Assembly (NCBI GenBank): GCA_018001015.1 | Contig: JAGNIV010000014.1 | Span: 1 to 64,000 of the forward strand | Origin: Phenylobacterium sp. | Lineage (GTDB): Bacteria > Pseudomonadota > Alphaproteobacteria > Caulobacterales > Caulobacteraceae | DNA: 64,000 nt | Direction: 5' to 3' | Shown: one piece after another, positions 43,915-53,902 of the stretch | Numbering within the stretch: the first letter of the stretch is position 1 | How the letters are laid out: every line of letters begins with the position of its first letter | Position numbers and translations under genes: made by a program | Notes under the pieces: generated by a model | What the model saw: the letters and a program-made list of their open reading frames with translations, nothing else | Database searches by the model: none | Told to the model about the DNA's origin: nothing

Positions 43915-44362
43915 CGCCTGCGAGGTCTGGTTCTACCACCTGGAGCGTACGGGGCTGGACCAGGCCCTGCCCGAACTGCTGGAGAAGACCCTGGCGCGGG
44001 GTTGGAAGGCCATCGTGCGCGCGACGCGGAGCGAGCGGGTGGAGCATCTGGATGGCTGGCTGTGGGCCTATCGCGACGAGAGTTTCCTGCCCCATGCACC
44101 GGCCGACGAGCCCGGCGCCGCGCGGCAGCCGATCCTGCTCACCACCAACGACGAGAACCTGAACGGGGCCGACGCCCTGTTCCTGGTGGACGGCGCGGAG
44201 CCGGGCGAGCTTGGCGACTACACCCGGTGCGTGGTCTTGTTCGACGGCGGCGACGAGGAGGCCCTGGCCACGGCGCGCCGCCAATGGCGGGCGGTGAAGG
44301 CCAAGGGCCTGCCGGCGTCGTATTGGAAGCAGCAGGGCAGAGGCTGGGAGAAGCAGGCATGA
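43907..44362 (+). CDS. holC: DNA polymerase III subunit chi
   Basis: Clamp-loader accessory subunit that contacts SSB; 151 aa. Typical segments are EVWFYHLERTGLDQALPELL, KTLARGWKAIVRA, LDGWLWAYRDESFLPHA and the strand ILLTTNDENLNGADALFLVDG (first part), the usual chi signature. It commonly lies after pepA, as here with one gene between. Its stop overlaps the start of the following lipoprotein gene (ATGA). Confidence 0.94.
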   Translation: MADACEVWFYHLERTGLDQALPELLEKTLARGWKAIVRATRSERVEHLDGWLWAYRDESFLPHAPADEPGAARQPILLTTNDENLNGADALFLVDGAEPGELGDYTRCVVLFDGGDEEALATARRQWRAVKAKGLPASYWKQQGRGWEKQA

Positions 44363-44676
44363 AGATCAAGATCGCGGCGGGCCTGGGCCTGCTTCTGCTG
44401 ATGAGCGCCTGCGCCAGCGACGCCCCGAACTCGCCGCCCCCGTCCGCCCCGCCGCCGCGTTACGAACCGCCGCCGCCGCCCGCCGACCAGTGCGGCGCAG
44501 CCGAGGCGCAGAAGTATGTCGGGCGTCCGCGCACCGAGATCCCGATCCCGGTGCTGCCGGCTCTGCAGCGCGTGGCCTGCACCACCTGCCCGGTGACCCA
44601 GGACTACAGCCCCCGGCGGTTGAACTTCTTCTACGATGCCCAAACCGGGATCGTGAAACAGGTGAAGTGCGGTTGA
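44359..44676 (+). CDS. Lipoprotein with peptidase inhibitor I78-like domain
   Basis: 105 aa. The signal MKIKIAAGLGLLLLMSAC ends in the lipobox MSAC. A Pro-rich linker (PPPSAPPPRYEPPPPP) leads to a small domain: CGAAEAQKYVGRP, then DYSPRRLNFFYDAQTGIVKQ and a final VKCG. The arrangement matches the I78 family of small protease inhibitors (conserved D..P.RLN...D..G.I..V.C). The first and last Cys could form a disulfide. Inhibitory activity is inference. Confidence 0.8.
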   Translation: MKIKIAAGLGLLLLMSACASDAPNSPPPSAPPPRYEPPPPPADQCGAAEAQKYVGRPRTEIPIPVLPALQRVACTTCPVTQDYSPRRLNFFYDAQTGIVKQVKCG

Positions 44677-44724
44677 CCTGACGAGGGGTCAATCTGGCCT
44701 GCTGCCTGAAACGAGGGAATGGGC

Positions 44725-45681
44725 ATGAAGTGGCTGATCGGACTGGTGGCGGTGCTCGGCGCGGGCTTGACCCTGGCCGGATGCGCCCTGACCGCCAAGG
44801 ACATTCCCTATCCGACGCTGGAGGCCAAGTACGGCGGCCCGGCCTCGCGCTACATGGACCTGCCGGGCGAGCTGCGCGTCCACTACCGTGATCAGGGCAA
44901 GGCCGATGGGCCCGCCGTGGTGCTGGTGCACGGGTTCGCGGCCTCGCTGCACACCTGGGAGCCCTGGGTGGCGCGGCTGGCGCCCGAGTACCGGGTGATC
45001 AGCCTGGACTTGCCCGGCCACGGCCTGACGCGGGCGCCGGAGGGCTATACCGCCGCCCAGGCGACCAATGTCGCGGTGGTGGATGAACTGACCCGCCGCC
45101 TGAAGGCCGACCGGTTCGTCATCGTCGGCAATTTCATGGGCGGCGGCGTCTCCTGGGCCTATGCCCTGGCCCATCCCGAGCGGCTGAACGGTCTGGTGCT
45201 GGTGGACGCCGCCGGCTGGCCGCGAGAGGACAAGGGCAATGAGAAGCCGCCGGTGGTGTTCAAGCTGCTGGGCAATCCGGCCGGCCGCGCCCTGCTGCGC
45301 AACATCAATCCCCGGCCGCTGGCGACGCGCGGGCTGAAGTCGGCCTATGTGGACGAGGCGGTGGTCACGCCGGCCCTGGTGGACCGCTATGTGGAGCTGG
45401 CGCTGGCGCCGGGCCACCGGGCGATCCTGACCTCCGGCCGCGACGGCCCGCAGCGGCGGGTCGACAGGTCGGCATTCGGAACGATCAAGACGCCGACCCT
45501 GGTGATGCACGGTGAGGCCGACACGGTGATCGACGTCGCCGCCGGTCGCGGACTGGCCAGCGCCATCCCCGGCGCCAAGCTGATCACCTATCCCGGCGTC
45601 GGCCACGTGCCGATGGAGCAGATCCCCGACCAGTCGGCCAAGGACCTGCGTGCGTTCCTGGCGAGCCTGCCGGCTACTTGA
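44725..45681 (+). CDS. Lipoprotein alpha/beta hydrolase with nucleophile replaced
   Basis: 318 aa from ATG 44725, chosen because GAGGGA lies seven bases before it (ATG 44719 is too close). Signal ending in LAGC marks a lipoprotein. Fold motifs: VVLVHGFAASLHTWEPW, SLDLPGHGLT, and VIVGNFMGGGVSWAYALAHP. In that elbow the expected GNSMGG serine is phenylalanine (codon TTC at 45133-45135), so the classical nucleophile is missing, while the acid (HGEADTVID) and histidine (GVGHVPME) remain. It may be catalytically dead, or the base may be an error: TCC would restore Ser. Confidence 0.85.
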   Translation: MKWLIGLVAVLGAGLTLAGCALTAKDIPYPTLEAKYGGPASRYMDLPGELRVHYRDQGKADGPAVVLVHGFAASLHTWEPWVARLAPEYRVISLDLPGHGLTRAPEGYTAAQATNVAVVDELTRRLKADRFVIVGNFMGGGVSWAYALAHPERLNGLVLVDAAGWPREDKGNEKPPVVFKLLGNPAGRALLRNINPRPLATRGLKSAYVDEAVVTPALVDRYVELALAPGHRAILTSGRDGPQRRVDRSAFGTIKTPTLVMHGEADTVIDVAAGRGLASAIPGAKLITYPGVGHVPMEQIPDQSAKDLRAFLASLPAT

Positions 45682-46384
45682 TGGCGAAGCAGTAGAACAG
45701 GCCGGCGCCGCCGGTCGACACCAGGTCGGGTTGCGAACAGCTGCGGGTCTGGTGGGCGGAGTTCCAGGAGGTGGGGTTCTGGCCGCCGCCGACGCGGTCG
45801 TGATGGCCGACCATGGTCCGGCTCTCGGCCGACGACGTCCAGTTGTTGCAGGTCAGGTTCGGGGGCGCGACGGGGGCAGGCGTTCCGGCCGGGGCGTTGG
45901 CGGGCAGGGGCATGGCCACCGGCGGGGCCAGGCGGCCGTCGGTGAGCGAGCCGGTCATGATGTCGTGCTGGTTGGGGCTGTCGCCGCGGCCTTTGACGGG
46001 GTTCCCCTTCTCGTCGAGGGAGTTGGCCTTGCCGGTCAGCGCCGCCTCGCTGTGCAGGTCATCGAGACTGGAGGCGATCTGCACGCCCTTGGCGTTGAAC
46101 CAGGGGCCCTTGCCGATGCGGTCGCGGGCGTGGATCGCCTTGCCCTTGGCGTCGGTGGCCGAGAGGTAGGCGCGCCAGGCGTGGTCGCCGATCCCGGCCT
46201 CGGTCGCCAGCTTCTGGCACCAGGCGTCGGCGCCCTTCAGCCCGCCCAGGTCGCCACCCTTGCCCGGACCGACGCTGGTGACGAAGAAGGTGGTCTTGGA
46301 CTTTTCCTTGGCGACAACGGCGGTGGTGGTCAGGGCGCCCGCCGCGATGAGCGCCGCGGCGCCGCCGATGATCAGCCGGTTCAT
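45674..46384 (-). CDS. Secreted protein with lectin-like (DUF1554-type) domain
   Basis: 236 aa with a signal peptide MNRLIIGGAAALIAAGAL (cleavage near VVA-KE). The mature domain contains TTFFVTSVGPGKGGDLGGLK, DAWCQKLATEAGIGDHAWRAYLS (first part), NLTCNNWTSS and RSCSQPDL...GLFYCFA. Four cysteines fit two disulfides, and the pattern resembles secreted lectin-like proteins. ATG 46384 follows GGGAGG. The 3' end overlaps the convergent hydrolase by 8 bp. Function unknown. Confidence 0.72.
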   Translation of the reverse strand: MNRLIIGGAAALIAAGALTTTAVVAKEKSKTTFFVTSVGPGKGGDLGGLKGADAWCQKLATEAGIGDHAWRAYLSATDAKGKAIHARDRIGKGPWFNAKGVQIASSLDDLHSEAALTGKANSLDEKGNPVKGRGDSPNQHDIMTGSLTDGRLAPPVAMPLPANAPAGTPAPVAPPNLTCNNWTSSAESRTMVGHHDRVGGGQNPTSWNSAHQTRSCSQPDLVSTGGAGLFYCFAIK

Positions 46385-46436
46385 GCTTGCCTCCCTGGAT
46401 TTGCGCGCGATGCTAGCAGCAAAGAGGGAGAAGACG

Positions 46437-46820
46437 ATGGCTGACTTCACCGCCGAGATCGCCGCCGCGCAGGGGGTGCTGGACGAGTTCATGGCCGGGT
46501 TCAATGCGCGGGATGTGGCGCGCTGGGACGCCACCTTCAACTTCCCCAGCGTGCGGCTGGCCTCGGGGACCCTGGTGATCCTGCAGGCCGGCGACCACAA
46601 GCCCGGCATGTTCGACAAGGGCGCCCTGGCCGACTGGGATCACTCGGCCTGGGAACGGCGCGAGGTGATCCATGCCGGGGCCGACAAGGTGCATATCGAC
46701 ACCCGCTTCACGCGCTATCGCAAGGACGGCAGCGTGATCGGCGGGTTCGATTCCATCTATGTGATCACGTGCGAAAACGGCCACTGGGGCGTCAAAGCGC
46801 GCTCCAGCTACGCGCCGTAG
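46437..46820 (+). CDS. SnoaL/NTF2-like protein, 127 aa
   Basis: Small cone-fold protein. The N-terminal helix EIAAAQGVLDEFMAGFNARDV followed by WDATFNFPSVRLASG (a small beta sheet start) and the terminal strands IYVITCENGHWGVKARSSYA fit the NTF2-like superfamily. No catalytic residues can be assigned. GAGGGAG lies before the ATG at 46437, favouring this over the much longer frame. It diverges from the lectin-like gene with 52 bp between starts. Confidence 0.75.
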   Translation: MADFTAEIAAAQGVLDEFMAGFNARDVARWDATFNFPSVRLASGTLVILQAGDHKPGMFDKGALADWDHSAWERREVIHAGADKVHIDTRFTRYRKDGSVIGGFDSIYVITCENGHWGVKARSSYAP

Positions 46821-46831
46821 GGCCTGACGGC

Positions 46832-48169
46832 CTATTTGGTGACGCTGAACGACCCCGCCGCGCCGGGGAAGACCACCGGGCTCTCATAGCCGTCGGCGGA
46901 GATGGCCGAGACCCCGAAGAACCAGTCGTCGATGACGACATTCTTCAAGGTTTCCGCGGTCGCCGTGGTGTCCTTGGCGTGCTGCCAGCGCGGGGCCGTG
47001 GTCTCACGCCAGTGGACGCGGTAGCTCGCCGCGCCGGGGCTGGCGGTCCAGGAGAGCTTGGTGTCGGGCGAGACCGCGCCCTCGATCTTGACGCCCTCGG
47101 GCGGGGCCGGCGCGCGGGCCAGCGCCGCCATCATCACCACGTTGAGCTGGGTGACCTTGGTCAGGTAGGGGAAGTCGACGCCATCGAGGGTGTCGCCATA
47201 GACCCGGCCGTTCTCGGTCCGCAGATCCTGGTGCTGGCGGTCATAGTGCTCGGCGGCCTCGGTGACGCGGATGGCCGGGATACCGGCGTTGAGCATCTCC
47301 ACCTGGTCGCCGCCACGGCCATAGCGGTCGGTGCGGTAGACCATCACCACGTCGAGGTTCTTGAGGTAGGTGTCGGCCAGGCCGTCGGCGAAGCGGGCGA
47401 GGTTGCGTGACGGCGAGTCCACCTCACCGCCGTTGTAGCGACGGCTGTTGGCCTGCTCCTGGGTCTCCACCGCCTTGGTGCCCTCGGAAAAGACGCGGAC
47501 CTGGCGATCATTGTGGACGCCGCTGACGCCATGGGTGTTGCCGATGATGTCGTTGTTCAGGTCGGCCTCGACCCGCCAGCCCTGCTCCTTGGCGTAGGCG
47601 GCCAGCACCTTGCCGCCGTAGAGGCCCTGTTCCTCGCCCTCCAGCACGGCGAACACCAGGGTGGCGGGGAACCTGTGCTTCGACAGCACGCGGGCGGCCT
47701 CGATCACCGCCGCCGTCCCCGAGCCGTCGTCATTGGCGCCCGGAGCGTCGGAGGTGGCGTCCATGACATCGGTGACCCGGCTGTCGATATGGCCGGAGAT
47801 GACGATCACCCGGTCCGGATCGGTGGTCCCCTTCTGGATGGCGAGGATGGCGCCGATCTCGGTGGGGTTGGGCACGCGGCGGCCGGTGAAGGTCTGTTTC
47901 GGCACGGCCACCGTCAGGCAGCCGCCGCAGTCTTTCGAGATCGCCTCGAATTCGGCGGCGGTCCAGCGCTCGGCGGCCCCGATGCCGCGGGTGGCCGACG
48001 TGCGGTCCGAAAGGGTGTGGCGGGTGCCGAAGCTCACCAGCTTGGCGACGGTGGCGTGCAGCCGCGCCTGCTGGACCCCCTTGGCGATCTGGACCAGCTC
48101 GGGCTGCGGCTTCGCGGCGGCGGTGAGCAGGGGGAAGGCGAGGAGGGCGGTCAGCAGGATGGGGCGCAT
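46832..48169 (-). CDS. M28-family metallopeptidase with fibronectin-like tail
   Basis: 445 aa exported aminopeptidase-type enzyme with a short signal peptide (MRPILLTALLAFPLLTAAA). Zinc ligands of M28 are in order: SGHIDS (His), PGANDDGSG (Asp), LEGEEQGLYG (general base and ligand Glu), LNNDIIG (Asp) and the final His in AEHYDRQHQ. Residues about 350-440 look like a fibronectin type III domain (LSWTASPGAASYRVHWRET). The substrate is unknown. It is convergent with the NTF2-like gene and diverges from the methyltransferase. Confidence 0.92.
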   Translation of the reverse strand: MRPILLTALLAFPLLTAAAKPQPELVQIAKGVQQARLHATVAKLVSFGTRHTLSDRTSATRGIGAAERWTAAEFEAISKDCGGCLTVAVPKQTFTGRRVPNPTEIGAILAIQKGTTDPDRVIVISGHIDSRVTDVMDATSDAPGANDDGSGTAAVIEAARVLSKHRFPATLVFAVLEGEEQGLYGGKVLAAYAKEQGWRVEADLNNDIIGNTHGVSGVHNDRQVRVFSEGTKAVETQEQANSRRYNGGEVDSPSRNLARFADGLADTYLKNLDVVMVYRTDRYGRGGDQVEMLNAGIPAIRVTEAAEHYDRQHQDLRTENGRVYGDTLDGVDFPYLTKVTQLNVVMMAALARAPAPPEGVKIEGAVSPDTKLSWTASPGAASYRVHWRETTAPRWQHAKDTTATAETLKNVVIDDWFFGVSAISADGYESPVVFPGAAGSFSVTK

Positions 48170-48236
48170 GGGGGGACCTTCGAAGAGCTGTGACGACTGT
48201 TACGCCAGCCGCCCTGCCTCTGCTAGGAGAGCGCCC

Positions 48237-48848
48237 ATGAAACTCCCCATCGATATCGACAGCGTCAAAGGCTTCATGGATCCGGCGGAGGGCGCGGCCC
48301 TCTACGAGGCGGCGCTGGCCTGCGCCCCGCGCGGGCCGTGCCTGGAGATCGGCGCCTATTGCGGCAAGTCGGCGGTCTATCTGGGGACCGCCTGCCAGGC
48401 GGCAGGCGGGGTGCTGTTCTCGGTCGATCACCATCGCGGCTCGGAGGAGAACCAGCCCGGCTGGGAGTATCACGACGCCGAGCTTTGGGACGACGCGGCG
48501 AACGCCATGGACACCCTGCCGTTCCTGCGCACCACCCTGCGCCGCGCGGGGCTGGAGGATGTGGTGTTTCCGGTGGTGGGCCGCTCAGCCCTGATCGCCA
48601 AGGCCTGGGCGACGCCGCTGAGCTTCCTGTTCATCGACGGCGGCCACACGATGGAGCACGCGCTGGGGGACTGGCGGCACTGGACGCCGCACCTGATGGC
48701 GGGCGGGACCCTGGCCATCCACGACGTGTTTCCCGATCCGGCGGACGGGGGCCGGCCGCCCTTCGAAATCTACCAACGGGCGCTGGCGTCGGACCTCTAT
48801 GAAGAGGTGGCGACGGTGAAGAGCCTGCGGGTGTTGCGGCGGGTTTGA
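48237..48848 (+). CDS. Class I SAM-dependent methyltransferase
   Basis: 203 aa. SAM-binding glycine motif CLEIGAYCGKSAVYLG at about residues 37-52, acidic strand VLFSVDHHRGSEE, and a late strand SFLFIDGGHTMEHALGDWRH resembling class I methyltransferases with an acidic metal-binding loop (IDGGH). GGAGA precedes ATG 48237. The substrate is unknown; relatives methylate small molecules or sugars. Confidence 0.85.
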   Translation: MKLPIDIDSVKGFMDPAEGAALYEAALACAPRGPCLEIGAYCGKSAVYLGTACQAAGGVLFSVDHHRGSEENQPGWEYHDAELWDDAANAMDTLPFLRTTLRRAGLEDVVFPVVGRSALIAKAWATPLSFLFIDGGHTMEHALGDWRHWTPHLMAGGTLAIHDVFPDPADGGRPPFEIYQRALASDLYEEVATVKSLRVLRRV

Positions 48849-48894
48849 ACCGCTCCCGCCCCGCCGTGAAGCACAATGGGCGCCGTAAAGTCGA

Positions 48895-50523
<1,629 letters not shown>

Positions 50524-50626
50524 GGGCCGGTCTGCTAGCTCGGCTCGGCGGGGAAGGCCAGCCTCAGGGCCGCCAATTCACGCACGACGACTGGGGCCGG
50601 CGCCAATTCCCTCCTCGACGAATGTC

Positions 50627-51676
50627 TCAGCGCGAGATCAACACATCCGAGGCCGCCGACGCGCCCAGCCGGGCGTCGAAGGCGAGGATGGCGGCGGCCT
50701 GGGTCCAGGTGGGGCGTTCGCGGGGCCAGACGATCTGTTCGGCGAACTGCCAGCCCATCCAGAAGGCGCCGTCCTGGTCGCGGTGATTGAGCTGGGCGTC
50801 CAACAGGGCGCAGGCCGCGGTGCGGGCGCCCAGACTGAGCAGGGCCAGGGCCAGTTCGCAGGACTCCGCCACGGTGACCCAGGGCTCGCTGGCCACGCAG
50901 CGGCAGCCGCGGCCCAGGACGGCGAAGCGCGGGGCGCGGGCCTCGAGCCTGGCGAAGGAGGCGCCCGGCGACAGCACGCCGGCGAGCGCCGGATAGTACC
51001 AGTCCATGGCGAAGTCCGAGCGGTCCTGCAGCCGGTCGAAGCGGTGCGGGGCGTTGCGGATGGCGCAGCTGAGCCGATCCTTGGCCAGGTGCCAGGCGGG
51101 CTGGGGCTCGCCCAGCAGGTCGGCCAGATTCAGCGCGCAGTCGAGGCTCTTGAAGATCGAGGCGTTGCCGGCCAGGACGGCGTCGTCGGCGCCGGTCCCG
51201 AAGGCTTCCTGGCTCCAGGAGATGTCACCTTCCGGGTGCTGCAGGGTCAGGACGAAGTCGATGGCCGACTTCACCATCGGCCAATAGCGGCGCGTGAAGG
51301 CCAGGTCGTTGTCGAGCCGGTAGCGGTGCCACAGGGCCACGGCGGGGTAGGCGGCGAAATTGGAGTCCCGGAAGGCCGCGGCCGGCGTGCGGGCCATATG
51401 CAGGCGGTCGGCCATGGGCAGGGTGTTGCCGTATTCGCCGAGCCAGGCGCCGGACCGCTCCTGCGACCAGGCGAGGTATTCGAAACCCCGATCCGCCGCC
51501 TCGAACTCGCCCATGGCGCCGAGCGCCATCAGGCATTCGGCGTGGTTCCAGGGATCCCAGGGGCCCTTGTCGAACCAGGGGATGGCGCCGTTCGGGGTCT
51601 GTTGCGCCAGGATGACGTCCAGGGCGCCGGTGAAGGGCGCGAGCGGGCCGCCGACGCGGTCGAAGGCCAGGCTCAT
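50627..51676 (-). CDS. Alpha/alpha-toroid-like protein in a sugar-modification cassette
   Basis: 349 aa, Trp-rich and mostly helical. Repeated helix pairs with aromatic/acidic motifs recur: PWFDKGPWDPWNHAECLMAL, DRGFEYLAWSQERSGAWL, YWPMVKSAIDFVLTLQ, FAMDWYYPALAGVL, SEPWVTVAESCELALALLSL and FWMGWQFAEQIVWPRERPTW. This resembles (alpha/alpha)6 toroids such as glycoside hydrolase or prenyltransferase-like proteins. The start overlaps the methyltransferase stop by 4 bp. No enzyme activity can be assigned. Confidence 0.65.
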   Translation of the reverse strand: MSLAFDRVGGPLAPFTGALDVILAQQTPNGAIPWFDKGPWDPWNHAECLMALGAMGEFEAADRGFEYLAWSQERSGAWLGEYGNTLPMADRLHMARTPAAAFRDSNFAAYPAVALWHRYRLDNDLAFTRRYWPMVKSAIDFVLTLQHPEGDISWSQEAFGTGADDAVLAGNASIFKSLDCALNLADLLGEPQPAWHLAKDRLSCAIRNAPHRFDRLQDRSDFAMDWYYPALAGVLSPGASFARLEARAPRFAVLGRGCRCVASEPWVTVAESCELALALLSLGARTAACALLDAQLNHRDQDGAFWMGWQFAEQIVWPRERPTWTQAAAILAFDARLGASAASDVLISR

Positions 51677-52392
51677 GCGAGGCCTTTGCGGAAGTAGAGG
51701 GCGACACTCTTGCCGGCCAGGGGGTTGGCGATCGCTTCCAGAACCCGGGTGAGGGCGGGGCGGTCCATCAGGTCCCAGACCAGGAAGCGATGGTAGAGCT
51801 TCACCAGCGGGTGGTCGTCGCGGCGGTCCCAGAAGGCGCACTTCAGCCACCAGTAGGGCGAGTGGAGCGCGTGGGCGTAGTGCTTGCCGCGATAGGAAAA
51901 GCCGAGGTCGCTGATGGACTTGCGCAGGTCCGGCTCGTGGAAGATGCGCACATGGCCGCCGGGCTGGTCGGCATAGCCGTCCTTGCCGGGGGCGAGCGCC
52001 CAGCAGATGCGCTCGGGCCAGGCGCGGGGGACGGTGGGGACGAAGCGGCCGCCGGGCTTCAGGACCCGGCGGATTTCGGCCAAGGCGCGGTCATACTCGT
52101 GCAGATGCTCCAGCACCTCGGAGCAGATCACCACATCGAAGGCGTTGTCGGCGAAGGGCAGCCGGTAGGCGTCGCCGGACAGGAAACCGGTGGCGGCGGC
52201 GTCCGTCACCGGGGGCAGGTGGTCGAGGCCTTCGCGGGCCTTGATCAGGCTGGGGATGTCGAGGTCCAGGCCCACGACGTTGACGCCGGGGATCATGTGG
52301 ACGCCATGGACATGCCGGCCCTCGCCGCAGCCCAGGTCGAGAACCCAGTCGCCGGCCTTGAGGTCCAGGGTTTCAAGTCTGACGGTCAGCAT
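51673..52392 (-). CDS. Class I SAM-dependent methyltransferase
   Basis: 239 aa, type-11-like. SAM motif WVLDLGCGEGRHVHGV at about residues 16-31, acidic strand GLDLD, then DVVICSEVLEHLHEYDRALAEI and RVLKPGGRFVPTVPRAWPE. The C-terminal third has LHSPYWWLKCAFWD and is not shared with typical members. It overlaps the glycosyltransferase by seven bases upstream and the toroid gene by four downstream, so it is the middle of a tightly packed operon. Confidence 0.87.
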   Translation of the reverse strand: MLTVRLETLDLKAGDWVLDLGCGEGRHVHGVHMIPGVNVVGLDLDIPSLIKAREGLDHLPPVTDAAATGFLSGDAYRLPFADNAFDVVICSEVLEHLHEYDRALAEIRRVLKPGGRFVPTVPRAWPERICWALAPGKDGYADQPGGHVRIFHEPDLRKSISDLGFSYRGKHYAHALHSPYWWLKCAFWDRRDDHPLVKLYHRFLVWDLMDRPALTRVLEAIANPLAGKSVALYFRKGLA

Positions 52393-53690
52393 GGGCGGGC
52401 GATGGCGCGGCGCAGGACCGCCTCATAGGCCTCGGCGGCGCGGTCCCAGGCGAAGGCCTTGCGCGCGCGCTGTCGGGCGGCCGCGCCCAGGTCGGCCCGG
52501 CGGCCCGGATCGTCCAGCAGGGCGCCGATGGCGCGGGCCAGGGCGACGCTATCACCCTTGGGCACGACAACACCGGCGTCGCCGACGACCTCGGGCAGGG
52601 AGCCACCGTCGGTGACCACCACCGGGGCGCCGCAGCTCATGGCCTCCGCCGCAGGCAGGCCGAAGCCTTCGTAGAGGGACGGGGTCACGCAGATGGTGGC
52701 CCGCGCATACTGCTCGGCCATCTCGTCGTTGCTGAGATCATGGATGAAACTGACGCGGTCCAGCAGGTTGAGGTCGTCCAGCAGTTCGGCGGTCGGGCCT
52801 TCGCGCAGTTTGCCGATCACCACCAGCTCAAGGCGTGGATAGGTCTCCAGCAGGGCGGAGTAGGCCTCGATCAGGTGCTTCAGCCCCTTGAGCGGCACGT
52901 CGGCGCTGGCGGTGGTGAGCAGGCGATTGTCGCGACGGCGGATGTCGGGCTGGGGTTTGAAGATCTCTTGGTCGATGCCCAGGTGGATGACGCTCATCGC
53001 CCGGCGATCGACCTTGAGGCAGGCGGCGACATCGGCGGCGGCGGCCTCGGAGACCAGGATCACCTCGGCCAGGCGCGGGGCGACCTTCTCCTGCATCTTC
53101 AGGAACGAGTACCACTGGCGGATCAGCAGGCGCATGCCCCACTCGGGCTCGGCGGCGAGGGCCAGTTCCAGGTCGCGGCGGATCGGGTGGTGAACGACGC
53201 CCACCACCGGCAGGCCGGCGCGCTCGATGGCCAGCAAGCCAGAGCTGAGGGACTGGTTGTCCAGCACCACATCATAGTCGCGGCGGTGGGCGCGCAGGTA
53301 CTTCGCGGCGCGGCGGCCGAAGGTCCAGGGCTCCATGAACTTGCCGGCCCAGTGGCCGAAGTACTCGGCGGTGTCGGTCCAGCTCAGCAGGTGACGCCAA
53401 CGCAGGGCGCGGTGGCCGTTGTGCGGCTGGTTGTAGAGATCCAGCGACGGCAGCTTGATGAGGCGTACCCCCTCGGGCACGTCGGGGTAGGGCGGGCCGG
53501 ACAGGATATCGACCTTGTGTCCCCGGCGGGCCAGGGCGGCGGCGGCCTGGCTGAGATAGACTCCCTGGCCGCCCACGCGCGGATCGGACCGGTAGGAGAG
53601 GAAGGCGATGCGCAGGGGAGGCGTGTCCATCACCCCGATCGGGGCGCGCGTCTCCGAGACGCCGACAGCGGGAGAGGGTGTTTTCAGCAT
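52386..53690 (-). CDS. Glycosyltransferase family 4 protein
   Basis: GT-B type retaining glycosyltransferase, about 434 aa from ATG 53690. N-terminal domain: RIAFLSYRSDPRVGGQGVYL (donor/acceptor loop with the GGQG glycine motif) and KVDILSGPPYPDVPEGV. C-terminal nucleotide-sugar domain: SVIHLGIDQEIF, LVVIGKLREG, and the EX7E-type motif PSLYEGFGLPAAEAMSCG. An alternative start is 53630, directly before MDTPPLRIAF. No signal peptide. It heads a three-gene operon. The sugar and acceptor are unknown. Confidence 0.9.
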   Translation of the reverse strand: MLKTPSPAVGVSETRAPIGVMDTPPLRIAFLSYRSDPRVGGQGVYLSQAAAALARRGHKVDILSGPPYPDVPEGVRLIKLPSLDLYNQPHNGHRALRWRHLLSWTDTAEYFGHWAGKFMEPWTFGRRAAKYLRAHRRDYDVVLDNQSLSSGLLAIERAGLPVVGVVHHPIRRDLELALAAEPEWGMRLLIRQWYSFLKMQEKVAPRLAEVILVSEAAAADVAACLKVDRRAMSVIHLGIDQEIFKPQPDIRRRDNRLLTTASADVPLKGLKHLIEAYSALLETYPRLELVVIGKLREGPTAELLDDLNLLDRVSFIHDLSNDEMAEQYARATICVTPSLYEGFGLPAAEAMSCGAPVVVTDGGSLPEVVGDAGVVVPKGDSVALARAIGALLDDPGRRADLGAAARQRARKAFAWDRAAEAYEAVLRRAIARPC

Positions 53691-53799
53691 CGCCGCTGTC
53701 CTTAACGCGTCAGCGGCGGAAAGGACTAGAACCAAACCCTTGGCCGGCCTGACTTTGTTGTTTCAGGACGGATATCTGGCGGGCTTGCGCCCCCACGCC

Positions 53800-53895
53800 G
53801 TCATCCCGGACGGCCTGCGAGGCCGATCCGGGACCCAGGGGCCGAGCGCTCCGCCCCTGGGTCCCGGCTCTCCGCTCCGCTGCGGCCGGGATGAC
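53800..53895. repeat. Intergenic palindromic repeat, family A, copy 5
   Basis: 96 bp, GTCATCCCGG to CCGGGATGAC, very similar to copy 4 (ACGGCCTGCGAGGCCGATCC at left and CTCCGCTCCGCTGCGGCCGG at right) and in the same orientation. It ends 7 bp before the P450 stop codon region. Confidence 0.85.
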
Positions 53896-53902
53896 GGGGA
53901 GG

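Noticed and set aside
44002-44676. Long frame covering holC and the I78-like gene in another frame
   Set aside because: Arg/Gly-rich shadow translation; the two real genes in the correct frames are clearly recognisable and overlap at ATGA.
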